Source: Nosocomiicoccus ampullae | GTDB taxonomy: Bacteria; Bacillota; Bacilli; Staphylococcales; Salinicoccaceae | DNA: 64,000 nucleotides | Direction of reading: 5' to 3' | NCBI RefSeq assembly: GCF_019357495.1 | Contig: NZ_CP079110.1 | Coordinates: 248,001-312,000, forward strand | Shown: one piece after another, positions 51,558 to 61,720 of the stretch | Position numbering within the stretch: position 1 is the stretch's first letter | How the letters are laid out: every line of letters begins with the position of its first letter | Made by a program: the position numbers and the translations under genes | Notes under the pieces: generated by a model | The model's database searches: none | Told to the model about the DNA's origin: nothing | Seen by the model: only the letters and a program-made list of their open reading frames with translations

Positions 51558-52025
51558 TATCTTAAAAGATAGTAGAGAATTACACGATCATTTAGGATAA
51601 ATGACTGTTTATCCAAAGAGAAAGTGCATAGTTACACTATGATTTGCGATAAAGCGTCGCTTATCCAAAGAGAAAGTGTATAGTTACACTATAACTTAAG
51701 ATAAAATGCTGGCTATCCAAAGAGATAGTGCATAATTACACTATGATTTGCGATAAAGCTCCGTCTATCTAAAGAGATAGTGCACAATTACACTATGACT
51801 TGCGATAAAATACCGACTATCGAAAGAGAAAGTGCATAGTTACACTATGATTTGTGATAAAGTTCCGTCTATCTAAAGAGATAGTATATAATTACACTAT
51901 GACTTCCGATAAAGCTCCGTCTATCCAAAGCGATAGTGCATAATCACACTATGACTTGCGATAAAATGCCGTCTATCCAAAGAGATAGTGCACAATTACA
52001 CTATCGCTTCCGATACCCCCAAACT
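51558..52025. repeat. Nine tandem 52-bp palindromic units
   Basis: Units start at 51558, 51610, 51662, 51714, 51766, 51818, 51870, 51922 and 51974, a period of exactly 52 bp. The first is degenerate and the last loses its 3' end. Each unit opens TATCNAAAG, has the inverted repeat ATAGTG (positions 12-17; AAAGTG in some) and CACTAT (26-31), then TTGCGATA, and a variable 10-nt linker such as AAGCTCCGTC. Outer TATC (1-4) can pair with GATA (39-42) and AAA (6-8) with TTT (34-36), so most of each unit is one imperfect 42-nt palindrome. Fifty-two is not a multiple of three, and no frame is open through the array. Confidence 0.92.
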
Positions 52026-52160
52026 AATCCCGAAATAGCACACATCTCCTATCGAAAAATCCCAAGCTGCACCATAACTCCCATCAATCATTCTCTATTT
52101 TCATCTTTTACTTGATTTTTATTCTCAATATATTGAATCGTCGATAGGGAGGTATAATAC

Positions 52161-52244
52161 TTCAAATATAGGCATATATAAGGTACAATATAGACATTCG
52201 CACATTAGTGAAACTTTGACTATAGTTTAGAATTATTATAAACT
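52161..52244 (+). promoter_or_regulatory. Candidate promoters of the suf operon
   Basis: The 262-bp gap between the repeat array and sufC contains TTCAAA (52161-52166)-17 bp-TACAAT (52184-52189) and further down TTGACT (52216-52221)-17 bp-TAAACT (52239-52244). The second overlaps an AGTTTA...TAAACT inverted repeat (52224-52244) that could be an operator. No IscR- or Fur-type box was recognised. Confidence 0.35.
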
Positions 52245-52287
52245 GTTAAAGAGAAAATAAATTCAATCTAACTGGAGGATTATTAGG

Positions 52288-53070
52288 ATGACATCTGTTC
52301 TAGAAATCAAAGACTTACATGTCGAAATTGAAGGAAAAGAAATACTTAAAGGTTTAAACCTAACACTTAAACAAGGTGAGATTCACGCTGTAATGGGACC
52401 AAACGGTACAGGTAAATCTACACTTTCTCAAGCAATTATGGGTCACCCATCATATGATGTTACTCAAGGTGAGATCTTACTTGATGGTGAAAACGTGCTT
52501 GAAATGGAAGTAGATGAGCGTGCACATGCTGGTTTATTCCTAGCAATGCAGTATCCATCAGAAATCTCTGGTGTTACAAACTCAGATTTCTTACGTTCAG
52601 CAATTAACTCAAGTCGTGAAGAAGGCGACGAGATTAACTTAATGCAATTTATCAAAAAATTAGATAAAAACATGGAATTCTTAGATATGGATCCAGACAT
52701 GGCAACTCGTTACTTAAACGAAGGTTTCTCTGGTGGGGAGAAAAAACGTAACGAAATTCTACAACTTATGATGTTAGAACCTAAATTCGCTATCTTAGAC
52801 GAAATCGACTCAGGTTTAGATATCGATGCTTTACAAGTTGTTTCGAATGGTATTAACGAACTGCGTGGTCCAGAATTTGGTTCATTAATCATCACGCACT
52901 ACCAACGTTTACTTAACTACATCGAACCAGACTTCGTACACGTTATGATGCAAGGTAGAATTGTTAAATCAGGCGGAAAAGAATTAGCAGTACGCCTTGA
53001 AAACGAAGGTTATGAGTGGATTAAAGAAGAACTCGGTATTGAAGACGAAACAGTAGACGCAGCAGAATAA
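52288..53070 (+). CDS. sufC: Fe-S cluster assembly ATPase SufC
   Basis: A 260-residue ABC-type ATPase with Walker A GPNGTGKST at 37-45, the modified signature FSGGEKKRNEIL, Walker B FAILDEIDSGLD and H-loop ITHYQRLL. SufC works with the SufB-SufD scaffold to build and transfer Fe-S clusters. First gene of sufCDSUB, with an ACTGGAGGA site. Length and motifs are normal. Confidence 0.98.
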   Translation: MTSVLEIKDLHVEIEGKEILKGLNLTLKQGEIHAVMGPNGTGKSTLSQAIMGHPSYDVTQGEILLDGENVLEMEVDERAHAGLFLAMQYPSEISGVTNSDFLRSAINSSREEGDEINLMQFIKKLDKNMEFLDMDPDMATRYLNEGFSGGEKKRNEILQLMMLEPKFAILDEIDSGLDIDALQVVSNGINELRGPEFGSLIITHYQRLLNYIEPDFVHVMMQGRIVKSGGKELAVRLENEGYEWIKEELGIEDETVDAAE

Positions 53071-53087
53071 TATCAGGAGGAACTCTA

Positions 53088-54392
53088 ATGGCTAACGAAT
53101 TCGTTTTAGATAAAGAAAAAGTCTTAAACGACGCACAACAAAATGGTGTAAATGACTTCTTTACAACAAAAAGAAAAGAAGCACTAGATTTAATTGATCG
53201 TTTAGACATGATTAAACCAGACAAAACACGTATTTATAACTGGGACTTTTTCACAGTTGAACAACCATTTACTGAAAGTTCAACTTACCAGTCACTTTCA
53301 GATTTACCTGAAACAGTGAAAAAAGTCGTAGAAACTGAAAGTGTAGAAAACCTATACGTTCAACACAATAACACGAAAGCATTTGTACAGCTTTCAGAGT
53401 CATTAAAGTCTCAAGGTGTTATTGTTGAAGATATATTTACAGCTTCAGAAAATCATAAAGAATTAGTTGAGAAGTACTTCATGACTGATGGTGTATCAGT
53501 TGATGAAAACAAACTCACAGCATATCACCAAGCGATGTTAAATGGTGGGGTGTTTATCTACGTACCGAAAAACGTAAAAGTTGAAGCACCAATTCAAGTT
53601 GTCGTATACCATGATGACGAAAAAGCATCCCTATTTAACCACGTATTATTAGTTGCAGATGAAGGTTCTGAAGTCACATATGTTGAAAACTATGTGACAA
53701 ACTTAGAGTCATCTAAAGCACAATTAAACGTCGTGAGTGAAGTGTTTGCTAAAGACAACGCTAAAATTAACTACGGTGCAGTAGACTTCTTAGCTAAAGA
53801 TATTACTGGATACGTTGTACGTCGCGGGAATACTGATCGTGACGCAGTTATAGACTGGGCACTCGGGCTTATGAATGATTCAAATGTGATTTACGACAAC
53901 ACAACTAACCTAAACGGTGATAACTCACAGTCAGATGTTAAGATTGTGACAGTTGGCCGTGGTCGCCAGATGTTAAACTTCACGACTGAAGTGATTCACT
54001 ATGGTAAAAACACTTACGGAAACATCTTAAAACACGGTGTAATGAAAGAAAATGCAAACAGCGTATTTAACGGAATTGGACACATTAAAAAAGGTGCAAC
54101 ATTCTCAAATGCGCAACAAGAATCACGTGTGTTAATGCTTGATGGTAAAGCGCGCGGTGACGCGAACCCTATTTTATTAATCGATGAAGATGAAGTAGAA
54201 GCAGGACACGCAGCTTCAGCAGGACGCGTGGATGAGTTACAACTCTTCTATCTGATGAGTAGAGGACTAAAACGTGAAGAAGCAGAACGCTTAGTCATTC
54301 ACGGTTTCTTAACACCAGTTGTTGTAAACTTACCGATTGAAAGTGTTAAAAACTTACTCGTAGATGTAATTGAAGAGAAAATCTTAAACTAA
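53088..54392 (+). CDS. sufD: Fe-S cluster assembly protein SufD
   Basis: A 434-residue SufD with the right-handed beta-helix core shared with SufB and the C-terminal [30 protein letters not shown] central His in AGHAASAGRVDE is part of the SufB-SufD interface. SufD is needed for iron entry into the SufBC2D scaffold. It starts 17 bases after sufC with AGGAGG. Confidence 0.97.
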   Translation: MANEFVLDKEKVLNDAQQNGVNDFFTTKRKEALDLIDRLDMIKPDKTRIYNWDFFTVEQPFTESSTYQSLSDLPETVKKVVETESVENLYVQHNNTKAFVQLSESLKSQGVIVEDIFTASENHKELVEKYFMTDGVSVDENKLTAYHQAMLNGGVFIYVPKNVKVEAPIQVVVYHDDEKASLFNHVLLVADEGSEVTYVENYVTNLESSKAQLNVVSEVFAKDNAKINYGAVDFLAKDITGYVVRRGNTDRDAVIDWALGLMNDSNVIYDNTTNLNGDNSQSDVKIVTVGRGRQMLNFTTEVIHYGKNTYGNILKHGVMKENANSVFNGIGHIKKGATFSNAQQESRVLMLDGKARGDANPILLIDEDEVEAGHAASAGRVDELQLFYLMSRGLKREEAERLVIHGFLTPVVVNLPIESVKNLLVDVIEEKILN

Positions 54393-54396
54393 TTAG

Positions 54397-56050
<1,654 letters not shown>

Positions 56051-56082
56051 TTCGCACTAAATACGATTAGGAGTGAATAGTT

Positions 56083-57483
56083 ATGGCAATGAGAAAAGCG
56101 CCAGATATTGGTGAATATAAATATGGTTTCCGCGATGACGACGTTTCAATCTTCCGTTCAGAACGCGGATTAACTGAAGAAATTGTTAGAGAGATTTCGA
56201 AGATGAAAGAAGAGCCTGAGTGGATGTTAGACTTCCGTCTAAAATCACTTGAGCAGTTCTATAGTAAACCAATGCCTACTTGGGGTGGAGACTTATCAGA
56301 ACTTAACTTCGACGAAATTCGTTATTACGTTAAACCATCAGAGCGTTCAGAACGTTCATGGGATGAAGTTCCTGATGAAATTAAACGTACATTCGACCGT
56401 TTAGGTATCCCTGAAGCTGAGCAGAAATACTTAGCAGGTGTATCTGCACAGTACGAATCAGAAGTTGTTTACCACAACATGGAAAAAGAACTTGAAGAAA
56501 AAGGTGTTGTATTTAAAGATACAGATGCAGCACTTAGAGAAAACGAAGAGTTATTTAAAGAGTACTTCGCAACAGTAGTACCACCATCAGATAACAAATT
56601 TGCTGCACTTAACTCAGCAGTTTGGTCAGGTGGATCATTCATCTATGTACCACCTCACGTTAAATTAGATAACCCGTTACAAGCTTACTTCCGTATTAAC
56701 TCAGAAAATATGGGACAGTTTGAGCGTACACTAATTATTTGTGACGAAGGTTCATGGTTACACTATGTTGAAGGTTGTACTGCACCAGTTTATACAACGA
56801 ACTCATTACACGCAGCAGTTGTTGAAATTATCGTTAAACCAAACGCTTACTGCCGTTATACGACAATTCAAAACTGGGCAAACAACGTTTACAACTTAGT
56901 AACTAAACGTACATTCGCTGAAGAAAATGCAACGATGGAATGGGTAGACGGTAACATCGGTTCTAAGATTACAATGAAATACCCTGCAATTTACCTTAAA
57001 GGTGAAGGTGCAAGAGGTATGACAATGTCAATCGCACTTGCAGGTGAAGGACAACTTCAAGACGCAGGTTCTAAGATGTTACACTTAGCACCAAATACTT
57101 CATCATCAATTGTGTCGAAATCAATCGCACAACATGGTGGTAAAGTGACGTACCGTGGACTTGTACACTTCGGACGTAGAGCTGATAACGCAAAATCTAC
57201 AATCGAATGTGACACGTTAATTATGGATAAGAAATCGACTTCAGATACAATTCCATATAACGAAGTCTACAACAACAATATTTCTCTAGAACACGAAGCA
57301 CGTGTTTCTAAAGTATCAGAAGAACAATTATTCTACCTAATGAGTAGAGGTATCGGTGAAATCGAAGCGACAGAAATGATCGTAATGGGCTTCATCGAAC
57401 CATTCACAAAAGAACTTCCAATGGAATATGCAGTCGAAATGAACCGTCTAATCAGTTACGAAATGGAAGGTTCAATCGGTTAA
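56083..57483 (+). CDS. sufB: Fe-S cluster assembly scaffold SufB
   Basis: A 466-residue scaffold subunit. The N-terminal part reads [21 protein letters not shown], the beta-helix core includes [17 protein letters not shown], and the C-terminal segment [21 protein letters not shown]...[21 protein letters not shown] carries the cluster-building Cys region. Last gene of the suf operon, 32 bases after sufU, followed by a terminator. All five genes of the housekeeping SUF system are present and intact. Confidence 0.98.
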   Translation: MAMRKAPDIGEYKYGFRDDDVSIFRSERGLTEEIVREISKMKEEPEWMLDFRLKSLEQFYSKPMPTWGGDLSELNFDEIRYYVKPSERSERSWDEVPDEIKRTFDRLGIPEAEQKYLAGVSAQYESEVVYHNMEKELEEKGVVFKDTDAALRENEELFKEYFATVVPPSDNKFAALNSAVWSGGSFIYVPPHVKLDNPLQAYFRINSENMGQFERTLIICDEGSWLHYVEGCTAPVYTTNSLHAAVVEIIVKPNAYCRYTTIQNWANNVYNLVTKRTFAEENATMEWVDGNIGSKITMKYPAIYLKGEGARGMTMSIALAGEGQLQDAGSKMLHLAPNTSSSIVSKSIAQHGGKVTYRGLVHFGRRADNAKSTIECDTLIMDKKSTSDTIPYNEVYNNNISLEHEARVSKVSEEQLFYLMSRGIGEIEATEMIVMGFIEPFTKELPMEYAVEMNRLISYEMEGSIG

Positions 57484-57493
57484 TATTAACTTT

Positions 57494-57526
57494 AAGCTGT
57501 CGTACTATTGTGCGACGGCTTTTTTA
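57494..57526 (+). terminator. Terminator of the suf operon
   Basis: A 9-bp stem (57494-57502 / 57513-57521, one T-G pair) with a 10-nt loop and T tract. Confidence 0.85.
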
Positions 57527-57621
57527 TTATGATACAAAAATATGATTAATTTACAATTAATTGACCGATATACAAATTTAATGATAATCTAAAAGTATAC
57601 AATATAAAGGAGGTAAATTAA

Positions 57622-58008
57622 ATGGGTCAAACATGGCTTAAACTTGCAGTGCTATACCTTGTCATTGGGATCTCAATAGGACTATTCATGTCTTATACTT
57701 TACAACTTAATTGGGCAGCTGGTCATGCACATGTGAACGTTGTCGGTTGGTTAACTACGCTTGGAATCGGTGCCGTTTTATCAATTTATCCGCATTTAGC
57801 ACAAAATGGTCTCGGTAAAGCGACATTTTGGTTATACCATATCGGTGTTCCAATGTTTCTTTTTAGTACTTTTTATGTACAAATCAATCCGGGTATTGCA
57901 CACGTTTTAACATTTATCGGTGGACCAATGTTCTTACTTGCAATCATCCTCTTCGGTATTAACATTTTCACTAACTTAAATGAGAATACGACGGATTTTA
58001 AACATTAA
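57622..58008 (+). CDS. Four-span membrane protein with conserved histidines (haem-copper oxidase subunit I-like)
   Basis: A 128-residue membrane protein with four hydrophobic segments (about 5-26, 38-57, 66-86 and 91-116). Five histidines lie in or next to membrane segments: His35 and His37 in AAGHAHVNVVGW, His58, His73 and His94. The HAHVNVVGW pattern resembles helices of haem-copper oxidase/nitric oxide reductase subunit I, and similar small proteins in Firmicutes are often labelled cytochrome-c oxidase-like. A complete oxidase is not encoded nearby, so it may bind haem alone or assist a respiratory complex. AAAGGAGG precedes the ATG; single gene. Confidence 0.65.
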   Translation: MGQTWLKLAVLYLVIGISIGLFMSYTLQLNWAAGHAHVNVVGWLTTLGIGAVLSIYPHLAQNGLGKATFWLYHIGVPMFLFSTFYVQINPGIAHVLTFIGGPMFLLAIILFGINIFTNLNENTTDFKH

Positions 58009-58149
58009 GACTTTTATATATATATTATTTTGGTAGCGCTTTATTAATTGAGGTGTTTAAAATAATATTTTATGATAACAAACCCTGTATAAATGATTTC
58101 ATAATTTTAATAATTAGACTACAATGTGAGTAAACAAGAGGTGAAAGAT

Positions 58150-58743
58150 ATGAAATTATTATTAACAGGGTTTGTTCCATTTTTAAACCATAAAACTAAT
58201 CCGACAGAAGAAGTTGTGAAAGCTTTGGACGGTCAAACAATTAACGATTATAACGTCGAAGGACATATTTTACCCGTCGACTTTAACGAATCAGAAAAAG
58301 AGTTATTAAGAGAGATTAAAGAAAGAGAACCAGACGTTGTTATTATGCTTGGACTCGCTGCTGGCAGATCTAAAATTACACCAGAGCGTATCGCGATTAA
58401 CGTAAAAGACGGTAGAGAAGATAACTCAGGTTTTGCACCAGTAGATTTACCGATTACTGAAGACGGACCAGATGGTATATTTTCAACACTACCAATTCGT
58501 AAAATGGTCGACAATCTAAAGGCTGAATTTTTACCAGCGAAAATATCAAACACTGCAGGTACGTATCTTTGTAATAACATGATGTATGTTGCTTTAAATG
58601 AAGCAGGTTTAGAGGAAAAATTTAAAGCAGGATTCATACATATTCCAGCTTCACATGAACTTGCTATTGAGAATGAGAGTTTACCAAGCATGTCTATCGA
58701 TGACTTAACACGAGCGGTTAAAATTTGTATAGAAACTTTGTAA
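58150..58743 (+). CDS. pcp: Pyroglutamyl-peptidase I
   Basis: A 197-residue cysteine peptidase of family C15, removing N-terminal pyroglutamate from peptides. The catalytic triad is Glu79 (TPERIAINVKDGR), Cys141 (NTAGTYLCNNMMY) and His164 (GFIHIP). It is slightly shorter than the usual 215 residues. The ATG at 58150 follows AGAGGTGA; the in-frame GTG at 58126 directly follows a TACAAT -10-like sequence and has no site. Cytoplasmic, monocistronic. Confidence 0.92.
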   Translation: MKLLLTGFVPFLNHKTNPTEEVVKALDGQTINDYNVEGHILPVDFNESEKELLREIKEREPDVVIMLGLAAGRSKITPERIAINVKDGREDNSGFAPVDLPITEDGPDGIFSTLPIRKMVDNLKAEFLPAKISNTAGTYLCNNMMYVALNEAGLEEKFKAGFIHIPASHELAIENESLPSMSIDDLTRAVKICIETL

Positions 58744-58775
58744 TAACGATAGGTGAGAGTTTTTTTATCGTTTAA

Positions 58776-58945
58776 TTAACAAAAATAATCCGGATCTGTT
58801 AAACATATAATTTTATTTAACAAAATCACAATAGAATAATCGAAATCTGTTAAATATATTTTTTTATCTAACAAAATATGATAAAAAAGACTGAATTCTG
58901 TTAATTAAATCAAAATAATTAACAAAATCAGGCAAAAAATGTTAA
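58776..58945. repeat. Four spaced TTAACA...TGTTAA inverted-repeat units
   Basis: Units begin at 58776, 58817, 58868 and 58919 (steps of 41, 51 and 51 bp). Each opens with (T/C)TAACAAAA and later carries TGTTAA, forming an inverted repeat of 27 nt (first and last) or 37 nt (middle two). The sequence between the arms is poorly conserved. The region lies between pcp and the terminator of the DMT exporter gene and has no coding potential. Confidence 0.65.
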
Positions 58946-58947
58946 AT

Positions 58948-58999
58948 AAAAAGAAGCGACAGCCGCCGTCGTACACACTTCAGGCTTTCGCTTCTTTTT
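58948..58999 (-). terminator. Terminator of the DMT exporter gene
   Basis: A 12-bp perfect stem (58948-58959 / 58988-58999) that takes in the last codons of the gene on the minus strand, followed on that strand by a T-rich tract. Confidence 0.75.
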
Positions 59000-59891
59000 T
59001 TGATGATATTGTATTGGAAATTGTAATTCCTAATATAAGCGTGATGCCGACGACTTGAAACACTTCTAATACGTCTCCAAGAACAATCACTGTTGTTAAC
59101 ACAGCCATCACTGGTTCGAGTAGTCCTAATATACCGGCTTCTTGTGATGTTATATATTTTAAACTCCCGATGTATAAAAGAAATGCGAGTGTCGTTCCGA
59201 TTAAAATCGAGAATATTAATACTCCAATTTCAAGTGCTGACCAGTCGTAGTGAAAATCTAATGACCAGATGGGTGTTTTAAAGTTTAACAGTATTCCACC
59301 GACGAGCATCGATCCGCCGACGAGTTCTAGCGGGTGCATTCTAACGAGCAGATAGGCAGCGTGCACTGTATAGTATGCAAGTGCCATACCAGATAAAATA
59401 CCCCAAAATAACGCAAGTGGTGATACGATGAGTTGTGATAAGTTGCCGTTTGTTGCAATTAAAATTACCCCAACAATCATGAACAAAATAACGAGCGCCT
59501 CTTTATACGTAAATTGTATATACTTTCTAAATACATAATATAAAATTATATAGATTGGGCCAGTACATTGTAGTACTGTTGCGATCGCAGCATTTCCGTA
59601 ACCAATCGTTGCAGTAAATGAATACTGAACAAGTGCCATCCCGAAAATACTATAAATGACAAACCGTGTGACTAAATATCGGTCCCAAACTGTCGTCGAT
59701 TTCTTTTTAAATAAAAGTAAAAATACTGACACGAGTATTATTCCACTAATTAAAAGCCGCGCGGTCACGTACCAGTCGACGTTGACTGGGGTATTTCTAA
59801 ATAGCCAGTCTGTTGCAGTACCCCCAATTCCCCAAAGACTCGCACCGAGAATGACTGAAATCAGTCCAAGCACTCTTTTGTCTGTAGACAT
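58980..59891 (-). CDS. DMT superfamily (EamA) exporter
   Basis: A 303-residue membrane protein with ten hydrophobic segments arranged as two EamA repeats. The first repeat includes GLISVILGASLWGIGGTATDWLF and the second ALFWGILSGMALAYYTVHAAYLL; the end of the second repeat has SQEAGILGLLEPVMAVLTTVIVLGD, the usual EamA motif. Such proteins export amino acids or other small metabolites; the substrate cannot be inferred. The minus-strand start has GGTGGTGAT upstream. Confidence 0.9.
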   Translation of the reverse strand: MSTDKRVLGLISVILGASLWGIGGTATDWLFRNTPVNVDWYVTARLLISGIILVSVFLLLFKKKSTTVWDRYLVTRFVIYSIFGMALVQYSFTATIGYGNAAIATVLQCTGPIYIILYYVFRKYIQFTYKEALVILFMIVGVILIATNGNLSQLIVSPLALFWGILSGMALAYYTVHAAYLLVRMHPLELVGGSMLVGGILLNFKTPIWSLDFHYDWSALEIGVLIFSILIGTTLAFLLYIGSLKYITSQEAGILGLLEPVMAVLTTVIVLGDVLEVFQVVGITLILGITISNTISSKKEAKA

Positions 59892-59936
59892 CGTATCACC
59901 ACCCTTTATATTGATATACTATTGTACTCAATATAT

Positions 59937-60968
59937 TTAACGAATACTAGAGACATTTTTATTTAGATTGTCTCGAATTAATTTATAGTGTTTAAATAAA
60001 AAGTTTTGAGATGGTTTTTCGACAACATGTAAAATTGAATGTGCGAGTAATATCGATACAAGTGTCGGTACGATAATCCATATTTCATGTGTTAATCCGT
60101 AATCTTCCATGATGTGAATTAGTGTGTACCCGATATTTTGATGAATTAAATATAATGGATAAGAAATACTCCCGAGATAAAGAAGTACTTTATTATTTAA
60201 AAATTTTAGCTTACCTCTTAAAATTAAAGCAAAAATCCCGATAAACGTTAATGTAAATAATCCATTTGTTACGCCCTCAAATATAAAGTCATAGAGAACC
60301 GAAATAGCAATCACTCCGACATATTTACGATGTAAACCATTGCTCCAAATTTCATGAAGCATAATTCCAATCACAAACATTTGAATATAATTTGCTGTTG
60401 AAAATCTTTCTACCCACTGAATCATATCGTTCGGTGCAATTAAACTTTGAACTTGAACGATCATTCCGCCAATAAGCATCAATATTACTACTTTCATAAC
60501 TTTTGTTTTGTCGAGTAACATGACGACGCCCATCATGATATAGAATGTTAATTCAACGCGTAATGACCAGTAAGAACCGTCTATATTTCTAATCCCAAAA
60601 AACTCTTGGAACATCGTCATGTTTAAAATCATTTCTGGAATCGTTCTTTGTATATCAATCGCGCTAGAATTTAATACTATAAAAGTAATCACAATCGCCG
60701 CGATATAAGCTGGATATAAACGAAACGCACGTTTAATTAAAAAGTCTCCAGCAGACCTTCCGCGTCGAACGGACATAAAAATGACAAACCCACTAATGAT
60801 AAAAAAGAGTTGGACACCGTAGTGTCCATAACTAAATATTTCTGTGTTGTAATCACTACTTAAGTGACCAAAACGTCTACCGTAGTGAAATGTATAATGA
60901 TATAAAACAACAAATAACGCGGCAATTCCGCGTAGTGCATCTATTTCAGTAATCCGTTTTTGATTCAT
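59937..60968 (-). CDS. Acyltransferase family 3 membrane protein (OafA/YrhL-like)
   Basis: A 343-residue polytopic membrane enzyme with about ten membrane segments. The N-terminal motif ITEIDALRGIAALFVVLYHYTFHYG with the catalytic-type His, then YGVQLFFIISGFVIFMSVRRG and the Arg-containing KRAFRLYPAYIAAI define the family. These enzymes O-acylate surface polysaccharides, peptidoglycan or antibiotics. There is no extracellular SGNH hydrolase domain. The target is unknown; the capsule and wall genes in this window are far away. Confidence 0.9.
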   Translation of the reverse strand: MNQKRITEIDALRGIAALFVVLYHYTFHYGRRFGHLSSDYNTEIFSYGHYGVQLFFIISGFVIFMSVRRGRSAGDFLIKRAFRLYPAYIAAIVITFIVLNSSAIDIQRTIPEMILNMTMFQEFFGIRNIDGSYWSLRVELTFYIMMGVVMLLDKTKVMKVVILMLIGGMIVQVQSLIAPNDMIQWVERFSTANYIQMFVIGIMLHEIWSNGLHRKYVGVIAISVLYDFIFEGVTNGLFTLTFIGIFALILRGKLKFLNNKVLLYLGSISYPLYLIHQNIGYTLIHIMEDYGLTHEIWIIVPTLVSILLAHSILHVVEKPSQNFLFKHYKLIRDNLNKNVSSIR

Positions 60969-61133
60969 ATAATATCTCCTTCGGGTCTACGTTATATGTC
61001 ACATATCCACTTATCAACCAATAAAAACGCTTATAAATAAATTTTAATAATCGTAAAAAAATTGTAATGATTGTATGTTTAAAATTTATTAAAAAAGGAA
61101 TAGTAAATAAAACGAATGAAAGTAGGGGTTATT

Positions 61134-61688
61134 TTGGCTAACAATCTAACACAGTGGTATGACAAAGCACTATCTACTGAAGAGTTACGTCAGCAATTTA
61201 CTGATTTAAAAGATGGATTTGAATATATTTACGATAACTTTAATGTTAGAGAAGATGAAAACAAAGAGCTACTCCAAGAAAAGCAATTTAAAGTGCTCGG
61301 TATCGTCGAGCCTTGGTGTGCGCATTGTATGTTAAATACACCAATTTTATTACACCTCGCTGAAGCATATGATTTTGAAGTGAAGTTTTCATTACGCGAT
61401 GAAAATTTAGACTTAATGGAGCAATATCAAACGAACGGTAAAAACATTATTCCAAAATTCATCGTTTTAGATAATGATAATAACGAAATCGGAGTGTGGG
61501 GACCTTTTGCGCCTGAAGTAAAAGCAACAGTTGACGAATACAAACAACAACTGCCACCAAAAGATAGCGATAATTACGATGAGAAATTTAAAGACTTCAT
61601 CAAAAAAATTAGAGAAAAATTCACAACAGACGAAGAACTTTGGTATAGCGCATATGAAGACATTAAGAAAACATTATTAAACGCATAA
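61134..61688 (+). CDS. Thioredoxin family protein (Thioredoxin_9 type)
   Basis: A 184-residue cytoplasmic thioredoxin-like protein with CAHC at 62-65 (VEPWCAHCMLNTP) and a later cis-Pro in NIIPKFIVLD. An N-terminal helical extension (about 1-50) and an acidic C-terminal extension surround the fold, matching the Thioredoxin_9 family seen in Firmicutes. Its substrate is unknown. A TTG at 61134, seven bases after AGGGG, is preferred; an ATG at 61116 in the same frame has only a distant AAGGAA site. Confidence 0.82.
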   Translation: MANNLTQWYDKALSTEELRQQFTDLKDGFEYIYDNFNVREDENKELLQEKQFKVLGIVEPWCAHCMLNTPILLHLAEAYDFEVKFSLRDENLDLMEQYQTNGKNIIPKFIVLDNDNNEIGVWGPFAPEVKATVDEYKQQLPPKDSDNYDEKFKDFIKKIREKFTTDEELWYSAYEDIKKTLLNA

Positions 61689-61691
61689 AAG

Positions 61692-61720
61692 AAACGCAGA
61701 TTCTTTATGAATCTGCGTTT
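61692..61720. terminator. Bidirectional terminator between convergent genes
   Basis: A 12-bp perfect stem (61692-61703 / 61709-61720) with TTTAT loop; A-rich left and T-rich right flanks. It touches the stop codon of the minus-strand fetB. Confidence 0.85.

Noticed and set aside
51610-51980. Cluster of DnaA boxes or plasmid-type iterons
   Set aside because: TTATCCAAA in two units is one base off TTATNCACA, but the C at position eight is missing in every unit and no replication gene is nearby.
51558-52025. CRISPR array
   Set aside because: The period is too short (52 bp), the whole unit is similar between copies with no unique spacers, the linker is about 10 nt, and there are no cas genes in the window.
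58030-58044. cre-like sequence upstream of pcp
   Set aside because: At least two defined consensus positions mismatch and the site is not clearly tied to a promoter.
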